DNA of 62,000 bases from Branchiostoma floridae (Eukaryota > Chordata > Leptocardii > Amphioxiformes > Branchiostomatidae): assembly GCF_000003815.2 (NCBI RefSeq), contig NC_049988.1, positions 9,720,985 to 9,782,984 of the forward strand. The letters run 5' to 3'. A model generated the notes under the pieces. The model saw only the letters and a program-made list of their open reading frames with translations, did not search any database and was not told the origin of the DNA. A program made the translations under genes and the position numbers. Positions 11,901 to 23,900 of the stretch are shown here, piece by piece; within the stretch, counting starts at the first letter, position 1; each line of letters begins with the position of its first letter.

Positions 11901-14900
11901 AAGGTAAAATCATGTGGAAAACGCATCACTGCTCAGTGGGGCCAAAATTCTTTTGCTTGAAGTTGAAGTTGAACATCATCATCATATCTTATCACTTGAA
12001 CAATCTTCTGTAGTGTAGTGTTTAGGTTTCCTCCTCTTGGATCTTACCAGAGTGAAATTCTGGCTCATCCTTCTTTTGTTCACAATGTCCTTGCATAATT
12101 TTCCCTTTCAAGAGTTTCCCAAAGGCTCAAGTACAGTTGTCTAAAGTGTTGTAACTGGGAAGAAGCCAGAGTCCTCATGATAAATTCCTTGAGCTGCCTT
12201 TGGATGTGGAAGACTATGAGACCATAGAGAAACATGTCGAGAAGTCAATGTAACTGTCTTGGTGTCAAACATAGCATGAACAGAACTGACAGTGGACCTT
12301 GTCATGCTCGGAATCAGTTACCATGGCAACATGGTCACCAGGTGACAACCAAAGCCAAACANNNNNNNNNNNNNNNNNNNNNNNNNNNNNNNNNNNNNNN
12401 NNNNNNNNNNNNNNNNNNNNNNNNNNNNNNNNNNNNNNNNNNNNNNNNNNNNNNNNNNNNNGCCGCATTTATTCCTCACTGTCTGTGGGGTGGAGGGGTT
12501 GACACGGTGTGTTCGCAACCACAATGCCATCATGGCAGCAGCTGTCAAAGTTACCGCGCTGTACTGAGAGGTTAATAATGCCCATTGTGCCAACGATTAC
12601 AGTCGCAGGCCTATTTGTGACAACCTCAAGTACATTATTGATTGAATTAATACGGCTAGTCTAGCCGGTTTCTGACTTCGCATATCTGAGCAACAAAAGA
12701 CTGGATTGAAAAGGTTTGAAACGAGGACTGACAAGTATTGATATTGTTTATGCTATAGTTGTCCCTTAAATGCACCGCACAAATAAATCATTCTTTTCAT
12801 TAGTACGGTACGTCTCAATTAGAGAAAGCACTGGGGGTAAAGTTTTTAGGTATGGGTATATTTACTGTATTCATTTTACATGCTCATACCAATACCAAAC
12901 CTATTTTCAAATTGCGTTCATTGTACTTGTCTTAACTGTGAACACTGAATATTTTTGATTCCTGACAAAAGTGCCAAGTTTATGTCCTGACAAAGGCCAA
13001 GGATTGAAAATGCTGTTAATTGTGTATTGTTCAGGGTGGTTTTATGTTTAGAGACATCAAATTCAAAATTAGCCCACGCTGCAAACTTAAAACAATCACA
13101 AGAGCATGCTGTCTTGCATTGTGTGTTACTGTGGTTGTTTTATTCAAATCTAAAATACTGTCTACAATACTGTCTGTAAGAATACAAGTTGTTTTCGTGC
13201 AGTATCAGAACCAAACTGTAACAATGTCCATGATAAAGAGTAACTTCAGTAAGGTTCGTGTAGAATGATATAAACAGAAGTGAATTACGGTGGTTATTCT
13301 TGGCTATTGGTTCTTCTTGGCTTAGCACACCTGGCTCACAAGGACTGTTTGACCACACTCCAAACCTGTACTTGTCGAGGAACAAAGCAGGCTAAACCTA
13401 CAATATGCTGCTTGCAACAACACCTTGTGCCGAGCCCATTCACAGCTGTGCACCTCTGTAACCACTCGAAAAGCCTGAAGTTTTCAGAGCAAGGGCTAAG
13501 ATCTGGCTGTATGTGACATTGTGAAAACAGGGTCATGCTATGAAAACAGTTTTGAGAGTCAATTCTGTCAGCAAGCATATACTTACCTGTGTGGAGCGTG
13601 GAGTTACTTCTCAAATTAGGCCTAGGGAAAAAAAATGCTGTTTCCTGTTTCCCTACCTACCCTAGAAAAACCTGCCGACTAGATTTTTTGGGGGTGTATT
13701 GACCTTGGTTATAAAAAAATGTTAGTAGTCATATGTCCTCTTTGACATTGAAAAAGAACATTCTTACATTCTCTGACATGAAGATGTTTTATATTGCTCA
13801 GTGCTAGTATAAGATTGGACCACAAGATTCCTTAGAATTCAGGGCTACTGTTAGTGTTTCTTAGTTAGTGTAACTGTTATGGTTTGTGCTGGCCTAAATG
13901 CTCAGTAATATTTGTCAGTATGGTTTATGTAAAATTCCCCTGTGCTCCAAAAAAAAAAGAAGACAGTGGTAAAGGCTAATTAGCTAGAAAATTGCTAAGG
14001 TAGAGGGGAATTATATGGGTAGGTATACTATTTTGTGCTCTGTAACATTTTTGGCATTGCTGAGTGTTTTGTGTGAATAGGCATTGCCTGAGGGTAGTAG
14101 TAAATTATGATGTGTTCAATTGTACTAGATACAGCTAGCGGACTGGCAAAGCCGCAATGGTTATGATAGCACTTGCCTTTCTAATAATATACTTAGAGCA
14201 AGGTTACAAGGCTGTTCACCATTGACAGTAAAAACTAAATGTACCCGCAAATGCTATTGTAGTTGGATGATCACTTGGCAGTTCCTCAGTTAGCTTCTTT
14301 TCTTCAGCAAAGTTGTTCATGACAAACGGGCAAAATCCTTGGGAAAACATGTTGTTTTGTTTCTTGCTATTATCTGCTAGAGCCCTATCAACTTATATCA
14401 AGTGCTTGTTGATAAACATAAGAATCCCTAGCTAGGGAGTAGTCTGCATAAGGAGCTAGACCAAAGATTTATTTAAGTGAAGAATTAGAGTTAACTTGAT
14501 GATGTTTTCTTCTTTGACGATTTTACACATGACATCTGTATGTACAGTCTTGCAGATATTCACACATGTAGTTGGCCGAGTTGCACTGTTTACACTGCAA
14601 ATGCAATACAACAAACTCTTCTTGGATGATCCAGATACTGTAGCTAGGACAGATATTTTTCTCTACACAATCGTCATTTCTTAGAGCAAGTCATGAATAT
14701 GATCTTCAACACTTTAATCATTATTAATGGATGGCACATTTTGTATTTGCAGTTGCTGACTGGTACCAGGGTTGTTACCTGGATGATGCTGTGTCACCAG
14801 TCTTCCAGATCCAGCCGGGAGACTGTGATCGCGTCAGCCCAGCTGACTGTAGCAGAGCCTGTCACAGGCTAGGGTAAGGACATGTTCTTGTACAGTTTGT

Positions 14901-17900
14901 CACTGTTGAAAGTACTATATTGTACGAGTCTTGGTCTGCGTACTCTGCCACTTGCAACATGGTTCAAACTTTAAGGTTTAGTAGCTTGGGTTCGCGCCCA
15001 TGTCTGGATACGACTGGAAAACCAAAAAGAGTGGCATCGTCCTGAAAAGTGTCAAATCTCAGCGTGTAAAAGAGCCTACTACACTTATCGAGAAGTGTAG
15101 CCGTTAGCCAATGTGCTTGGCCAAAAATGGAAACCATAGCAAAGCCACATCGGACTACCACTAGCTATTTGAAGAAGTGTCTGCTTCACCTCACTTGAGG
15201 ATGACTGTTTCGCCTTCACATTTACCCTTTACGAGGCTGAAACTTGTCTCAGTCTAAGGTCACATACAGGCATGCTACAGAATACTTGATATGTATGTAA
15301 ATACATGTACTTGTACATAGCATGGGTTATAAGTTTGTGTTCACCTTGTTCCCGACATATTCAACATATGACAGCAAGCACGCTATATGCTTTTGACGAA
15401 AGAGCTAGCCACTTGTTGACTATGACCAACCATTGCCCAAATCCTAGCTCTGAAATATACCCCTTTTCTCAGGGGTGTGTAAGTTGCTGTTCAAATTGAC
15501 ATTGCAGGGCTTTTTCTACCTGACAGAGTTCGAGACTAAAAGTCACCTGAGAAAAGGTCAAAAGGTTAAAAGGTGCCCCCAAAGCAAAGGCCCGGAAAAG
15601 CATGTGATAGTAGCTGAGCAACCGGTCATAAAATTAGATCTAATGACGTACAAGTAGTCCTGTAACGTCTTGTAATCTACAAATGTGTCGACCCAGAAAA
15701 GTGGGATTGGATAACATTGACGTGAAAGCCTTTCTGTCTTGGCATTGTTTCATATCGTCGTGGATCATATCTGAGCAGTGTAAATAGTCTCAATAGCAAT
15801 GCACACAGTGACGCTGGGATGTGGATTCCATTGAAATGCATTTGATTCCTATCTGCACCTCTGTGTGCCTAGTGAGATAAAACTTCAACTGCCATAATCA
15901 GGCAGTGTTACATGTACATGCTTTGTACAGATAATGGAGATAAGAGGAGATGCTGCACTGTTCTACCTCAAAGTTATGCAGTTTTTGCATGCCCGTAGCC
16001 AGGGGGGGTTCGGGGGGTTCGGAAGAACCCCCCACACGATCAAAGGTCCGCTTTTTCACGCTCGAAGGTCCACTTTTTCATGTCAAGATTTTTTTCCAAA
16101 GGCATGACTGATTTGCATTTTTCACTGGTAGACATTTCATTCAATCTTAGTGAGTCTATTAGCAAAATTTGCCTCGGAAAGTGCAGGATATGGCTTTTCA
16201 GAGGGTCCAGATTTCAAAATTCCCCCGGACCTCCATTGCAAAGCCTCGCGCCTTTGGTATCGGACATGATGAAAATATGTTGGGGGAGTCTGCCTCAAAG
16301 ACTTATGCCAAAAGTCTTGTGTATTTCAATAGAAATTCCATTAAACTTAGCCAGCGAATTTTGCCCATCAAAATGCAGGAAATGGCGTTTCAGAGGGTCA
16401 ATATTTAAATTTTTTCCGGGGGAGCATGCCCCCGAACCCCCCTACACAGCTCACGCCTTTGGCGTGAGTCTCGCGCCTGCGGCGCTCGATGGTCCCACAA
16501 GTACTAAAAAGAACCCCCCAACCAAAATCCTGGCTACGGGCATGTTTTGCTATGGAGACTTGCAAGAGCATTCAAACATGATTTGAGATTAGACTTATGA
16601 GCCAATAATTAAACAATAACTTGTGAGTATTGTCGCCTACAAAGTTACTTACACGTTGTTTACTGACAAGAATGGGCTTTCAGTTCACCGTGAAATTTAA
16701 ACACGTGTAAGGACCAGGTCCCGCCACCATGGGGCGAATCAGATTTTTAGCCAAGGCCACTGAGCAGAGAATTTGTTCATTTGAGCATTTCTTCTGGGGA
16801 CCTTAGATGACAAACCTCCATTGTGCTTGATAACGTCCTCAGGAAGAACTTCCTTGGCTGCCGAACAAATTCTCTGCCAGCCCTGGCTAAAAGTCTGGTT
16901 TTCCAGGGTACACAGAAGGTGAAGGTTGTTCTTTGTTTGAATGTGGTTCTTTTTTTTAGGTCATACCTTTTATATATGGCAGGTCAGTTTATTGCTTTCC
17001 AGATGGTGAAAGTACGTAACTTTGTTGCCAGCTGTAAAGCGTATTGAGTACAGCTGAATAGGGTCATAATGTCATTTGTTGTACTAGACTTTCAGAAAGA
17101 TGTGATTAGAAAGGATTATTTTACCAGCGGCAAGATAAAAGCCGAAAAAGGCACATGAAGCTATTGTTGAATTGTCCCAAGGTAAGCAAAACAACTAAAC
17201 ACGTCACCTGTTGTTGAGTAATTGTACCTGGACCATTGTACCGGAACTGTGTCATAAAACCTTCACTCATGGGTGATTAATTGGGTAACTGACCAATAAC
17301 CTCTGTATGTGTGAGAAAGAATTACCACCAAATGATGTTTGACCTGCAGAAAAGTGGTTGAAAGGAATGTAGGGAGCTTTTTGTTCTGTGGTTCGGTGGC
17401 CTTTTGAAAGGCTTGTTTCAGGGGATCATAGGTCAGAGTTCATCCTATCCTTGCTATGCATTTGGACAAAGAAACTAGAAGATTTGAATATTTACGATAC
17501 ACTACCAAGATGATGTGGGCTTTAAAGACTTTTCTACATGTTCTTTAAAACTGTTGGAATATGATATAGTATTACAACAGTGCCTGGCAAAATATGTTTT
17601 GCTGAAAGTTTGTTTGCTGTTCTTTCTTGGCCTTTCAGGCAGTTTTACGAAAACACTATGTTAGCTTTCTTCAGTTTTGTAGGAAGGAAAGAAGAAAATA
17701 TCTTATGCCTGGTTGATCTTCTGCGAGGCACTAATGAGTATATGGTAAACAATATGTCACCATGTATGGTTTCCATCTTTCAACAGGTCTGCAGAAGTAT
17801 GAGGAATGCTCCATAATGAGGGGCAGGGTTCCAGCTAGGATTACTGTGTGCCATATGGGCTTGCACATAAATCTGTTCATGTGTCCAGTCAACTGTCATG

Positions 17901-20900
17901 TAGCCATTTTTCACACACTTGCAGGTCTTCACTCTTCTCTAGGCCCTCAGGGTAATCTTCAAGCAAATGGTAGGGGAGTCTGAATGGTTACATTTTCCTA
18001 ACAGAAACAGCCAACTAAAAAGACGTAATTCAACCCCCAACATCTGCTTGGTGAGTGAATAACCATGGAATATGTTTGTTTCCTTAGGAATAATTTTTTG
18101 GGGTTATTTGCAAATTCGTGAGGCTACAGCAATCGGTCGTCCATGGTTGGTCTCCCATCCAAGAGCTGACCGGACTAGGCGCGTTGCTTATCTTCCAGGA
18201 GGGATCGGGTGTATCCGAGGTGCCACAAGGCCATTTATGTGCGAGCTTTCCCATCCTCGTAGCCTGAACACCGACTGTTTGCAGGTCCTATACACTGGGC
18301 AGCTCCTAGCTCCAGGGCTGACATGCCCCTAAGGGAAAACCCCATACATACACAAGGTCATTGGCTACAAGTCTCCATTTGTTAGGATCAATGCAACCCC
18401 AGTGCCCAATGCCATGGGACTCAAACCCTCGCCCTCTGGGTCCACAGGAAAACTATCTAGAGATATAAACAGTACAGTGCCTCTTCACTGAGGTGGAAGT
18501 TAGTGGCGCAGCAGCTGTTACCTGATATGTATGTATAATCAGCCAATGTACACACTTGCACACCCTTCTAACTATACTCCAAATGGATTTGCCACACATG
18601 CTAACTACAGAGATAGGGCAGGATTTTCTACCCTGACTCCCCAGTACTGTGAACTGGTTTGCTTTCATACTGAATCACAGGGACTTTTTCCCTGGTGTCC
18701 TGCATGCTTTGCCGTTGACATTGTTCTTCAGTATAGACAGTAGTAATAAAAAAAACCATATTCGCAGTGTCATGGTTTCATGATATGACTTTTATTATGA
18801 GATATAAACCGTGAAAATAGTAGTATCACCACAAAAATCTTCAGGGTTACAGTTACAGTTAATTTAAAAAAAAGTCTAGAAGATGTCCCATTCCTTGGAA
18901 TGATGGAATTCTTTTCTTGTTTTTCAAATATTTGGAAACTTTTCAATAATGGTTAATTAAAATTGCCTGGAAAGTGTCTTAGTGTCAGTTAGTCAAGTAT
19001 GTCTCCTTATATGTATCATGTGTAAAGAGCATATAGGCAGCTCTATTCTTGGAAAGCTTTGCTAGACTGATTGATTATATTAGTACAGAAATCTTGTCCC
19101 AGGAAGGTGCTGTCATCTGTCTTCTGTCATCCTCATCTGTAAGGTATTAATATTTGATGTCTGGAATGTTAATTGACCCAGAGACAGCCATGTGGCCACA
19201 AATCTGCTGTAGATATCTCTCCATTGGTGTGGATGGTGCCAAGTAATGCGTAAAAAATGCAGAAAGAATGGCATTTTGAAAATGTGTGATCAAAAAGCAG
19301 CATGATTAAATTCAATGAAAGTAAAGTCCAGATAATAACTTTCCATAAAGAACAGCAGGGTGTCAGAAAAGTGATAACGTTCCCCATCAGGTAGAATTGA
19401 TAATTAAGTTGAGTTTATTAAGGCTAATATGCCAACTGATTTGAATTTTAAGTGTATGTTTCTATGTTGAAAAAAATGTCACCATTCTATGTTGAAGGCA
19501 CCTGTCAGGCTATCTTTTCATCATTATTAATTTTCCTTTGATTGGAAACTTTGCACATGTATTAATTAGTATGTTTTTTTTAGAAACTGCTTATTATTTT
19601 TTGCCCTTGGAAATTTCTTCTCAACTGCTGCATGTGCCATGTTGATGGATACTTGAACTTGCATTTGACATTAGATCCTAGGTAGGTAGACTGGAGGTTC
19701 TGATAGACCTGGCTGATGTCAAGGTGCAGAATTCTTCAGCCTCCCAGTCCAGGGTGATGTGAGGGTCAGGTAACATGTAGGTGTGCTGCTGCCATGCTTG
19801 TAACACAGTGATTTTGGGATGATTTGTACAAATGTCACAGGTGGCACTTGGAACATCATATAGGTCATGACAGGGGCCATCCATAACACTCCCAGCATTC
19901 CCATCAGACTTAATACAACAGACATGAATGTTCATCTTGTAAGGGGAAACTGAGACACCCAGCGCTGACTTTGCAAAACATTCAAGGGGATCTGACAAAA
20001 AATTACGAATTATTATACTACTAGAATTAGTATCAATATTAACCCGAGTTTCCATTTCCTAGAAATTTTACTCAAAACAGTTGAATTCCAAGCATAGTAC
20101 TTGAGATGAAGCGTAATTTTACAGTTGCATATTTAGCCAAACATACTGGGTCACTGTATCCTTCCTCTTCTTGATAAGTGTTGTTGTACACGTACGTGCA
20201 GATAGAGGCACTTGAGGCTAAAGCTGAAGCTGGCACAAAAATATATCATAGTACATGTACTACCAACAAATATATCATACACCTCCTGCAAAGTTAAATC
20301 TACCACCGCAAAGAAGAAAATCTTGCCAAAGACCCCAAAATGCCAGTTATGTCCCAGGGACCTTAAGTTGAATTACATGACAGGGTGAAGTGTGTTTAGT
20401 CCTTGTTGGTGTCATGTTTATTTAAGAATCTTCCAGCACATGGAAACAAAATGAAATGTTTACCCTAATTGTGACAGCTTTTATACCTGCCACAGGATAT
20501 GAAGCAGCTGTCTGTAATCACAGTGGAATGTCTCGTATTTGTTTAACTGGGAAAAATGACAGATTTATGTATAGTCCTCTGATCCTATCTTCAGCATACT
20601 TTTTATCAGTTGTCAACCAGGTCAAAAGAAAATGATATCTTAATACAGAGCAGATTTTTCTTCAATGCTCCCTTTGACTTTGATGGCCATAGCTATACAT
20701 CAATGATAAATGTATACATACGGTCTAACATACTCCAAATTCTAAATTGTTTGATAAAGTTAACATTTGACATGTCTGGAACAAGTAACTCTGATACAAT
20801 CCAGGCACCATGTTTGTTAGTTTGAGTAGACAATGGAAATATACAATTCCATAATCTCATACTTCCCAAATGCAGTTACTTTTTACCACTGACATATTGA

Positions 20901-23900
20901 CCCCCAAAACAGAACTTTCTTGAAGAACATAATAATGACATTGGGAGTCTTATTATTTTGAACCCTTAAGAGTCTGAATAGTAGTTCATGAGGAGCAGTT
21001 GCAAGTGGAGTAACACTCCTACCCAACCAAAGAACTCTGTTCTATTTCTGACCCTTGTAGGAAAGAGTCAGCTGGATTGAATTATTTCATATCAGAATCG
21101 TTATCTCTCAGCTCATAACTCACCCAGACTGTTTCTATAAACATGTCATAACTTTCTTCAGTCTTGATGGACAGAAAAGTATAAACAGGTGGTCTGATTT
21201 GCAGAGGAGGCACCAGGTCTACAGTCCTGGAAGTCAGACTGTTTCTAGGGCAAACACTGTTTTCCTCAAGTCATCTTGTGACCATCTCGGACCTGGTCGT
21301 GGCCACCTAAGACAAGGGTCACACGACCAGGTCCGAGGAAATCGCACAATGTTTTGAGGAACAATGCCAGAGACGTCTTGGACAACTACAGTCGCATGGC
21401 TGTTTAACTGTTGTCTGTCTGAAGTTGGCCTAAGAAAAGGGGTTTTACTATTATAGTATTATTAGGATTATCACAAATACTGTCAAGTCCTTTCAAGCTT
21501 GAGTGGTAATTTGACAATCTCTGGAAAACTGCAAACAAAGCCATAGCAGATATTTTTAGATTTACAGTACTTACCCCTGTATATATGTACTTCTGATTCA
21601 AGCCTTTTTTTGCACCACATTTTGTACATGTAGTATTTTGTATGAAAGAAGTAGAAGATAATTTGTGTTAAATGACTTGAGTTTTCTACAGTCCAGTCTA
21701 GTTAGAATAGAACAGAGTGTGGGGAAAGATTAAGTATGCTGGTCACTTCACATGTTTCCTTAATGATAACTAAGAACCATTTAGTTACGCATGCACTGTA
21801 TAACTGTTACCGGTTGTAGATAATTTTGGGCTTAATTACAATTCACCTCCCTAATTGTTCCAATTGGTCACCTGTTTATCAAGATGTATGACTCCATAAG
21901 GTAACAAAGCACAATGGGAGTGGAAACCACTTGGTAAGAAAAATAACTTTCGAAGCGTCACCTTTATGTTGTGATTGTTGTATTTATCAAGGTGAAGAAA
22001 TCTGCTGATGTATTCCAAAGAAAATAGAGAAATTAGTTGCTTTTGCAGTAGAATAAGCTGAGCACTCCTCTGGCTGGTAACCATGGTTACAACATGCAAG
22101 TCCCAAACAAACAAACAAGACCCTGTTTGTAGAGGAAGCTCGTTAATTTGGGCTGAACAGGTTAATGATGATAAAGGAGGGTTAATTACTGAACACTTTG
22201 TGAGGTGTTGTCAGGTTATTATTGGCAGGGATCGGAAGTTTCTTTTTTGGTACATTTATTTGCATAGAATGACAAAATGAAGATAGAAATGTCTTAAATG
22301 TTATGGTCACAAAAACTGGAAGAAAGACTTGAAGCTTGGTTGGATACTGTGTGATCAGTTACATGTACTTAACTGGCTTTTGTTCCTAATAAAGATAACT
22401 TAATGATAATGTTAGCATAGCTATAACTTATAGTATAAGAAAACCATTCATCTATAATGACTTACTCAAGTCCAATAAAATCCATAATGAACATGGTACA
22501 GGTATATAGACAATCATATCTCAATGAATATTCTTGATTTGTTTCTCTCTTATTTACTATCATGAGTCATGACTATATTTAGAGTTAGAAAGACTGCCAA
22601 TGTCGAAAGCCCAGTCAGATGACAGTTTTGATGTCCAACTACCAAAGTTTTGAAACATCACTCACTGTCAAAATATAAAGATATATGGGATGTTGGAAGC
22701 TTTGGCCCTTAATTGTCTTAGCCCATGGCTCATCAGACCAACTCAGCCCAACACCCTGTTCAACTTGGCCCAACACCCTAACTCTAACCTTGGACAAGTG
22801 CTGAGTTAAACAGGGAGTTGGGCTGATTTGACCAGGGTCTTGAATGAGCCAAGTTTGCTATGAGCCAAATTGTCCTGATGCGGAATATACTTGTATGTAC
22901 AACATACTTTGCTTAAAGGTACTGTACTAATTTGTAAGCATTATTAGTCTGTGACCGGAGGGGAACCTCTGGTGACAGACTATTATTTTGTACTTGTAAC
23001 GCGCGTTTGCATCTTGCCGCATTTGTATGTAGTTTGGCATGTAATGTAAGCATTATTTCCTTGTGTTTCAGGTATAGATATGCGGGGCTACAGGGAGGAG
23101 ACCAGTGCTCCTGTACCAACAACATCAACAGGCTCATCCTAACAACACAGGACCAGTGTAACATACAGTAAGTATTCAAAGGCAAAGGACAATTGTCTGT
23201 TGCCTTGATTTGTGAAATAGTCTTAGAGAATGGTTGTGAAATAGTATTGGAGAAAGGTCCCTTAACATCGATTGCTTATGAAGGTTGTTAAGTCATTGTC
23301 ATCATCATCATTATTGTGTGGCCACAGTGCAGTCGGCTATAAGTTGTATGCAAGACTTTCAAGAGGCATCACCTGGTAGTATTATAGTAACATATCTGGA
23401 CTCCAGTATCCTGAATTCCCAACAGTCCAGTGCTCAAAATACTTTTTTTCAGCAAGGGGTTGCTTACATTTGTAGGTGGCAACCTGAGTCAAAAGCAAGG
23501 TTGTGCCAGCATTTCAGGTTTCTGAGTTACAGTATTACTATCTTAAATCAGATACTTATATTTTTACTTTTATTATCTTTGCTTCCAGTTACACATGTAA
23601 CTACTTATGTTTTATCTTATCAAGAAATAGATACAAAAGTTTATGTATATAGGTGTGGGAAAAACAGTGTTCCAACTGGAAACTTTCAGGTTGGGCGCTG
23701 TGATACCCGGGTTTAAAATTAAGTTATTGTCAAGCAAAGCGTGGTTGCATTTGCAAGTACAGTATGCAAATGTCTATTTTGAGCACTGCACTCTATAACT
23801 TAGTATAAACATAGGTTATTCCACTGGCTCGTGAATTGTTTTTTCTATCCCTTCATGCTACAAAGAGTGGGATAAACCCCGCCTACCTGGTCTGCAAGCA

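Larger units (their letters stand above)
2980..14752 (+). other. Intron 1 (about 11.8 kb)
   Basis: A phase 1 intron between the signal-peptide and first WSC exons, with donor GTAGGT at 2980 and acceptor TTTGCAG ending at 14752. I found no further exon. It holds an AT-rich repeat copy (8459-8950), two copies of a small TA-flanked transposon (9557-9738 and 10024-10121), a 1.2 kb transposon with TTA duplication (10122-11312), an assembly gap (12362-12461) and a fragment of a GGCCTAGG-ended repeat (about 13615-13690). The rest, including 2980-8458, shows nothing I can name. Confidence 0.7.
14874..23071 (+). other. Intron 2 (about 8.2 kb)
   Basis: A phase 2 intron dividing the WSC domain. Contents I can name: an inverted-repeat element with G-rich ends (15988-16544), a 5S-rRNA-derived sequence on the minus strand (about 18119-18238), a possible antisense coding exon (19678-19991) and a long imperfect palindrome (about 21220-21405). 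A second palindromic stretch near 22740-22870 (CAACTCAGCCCAAC against GTTGGGCTGA) is likely another small foldback repeat. The remainder shows no gene. Confidence 0.65.

Noticed and set aside
16080-16586. 168-codon open frame
   Set aside because: Built from two diverged tandem units and C/G runs of the inverted-repeat element at 15988-16544.
22077-22090. Perfect 14-base palindrome GTAACCATGGTTAC as an RFX X-box
   Set aside because: Close to, but not within, the X-box consensus (GGTTAC instead of RGYAAC), deep in an intron and short enough to be chance.
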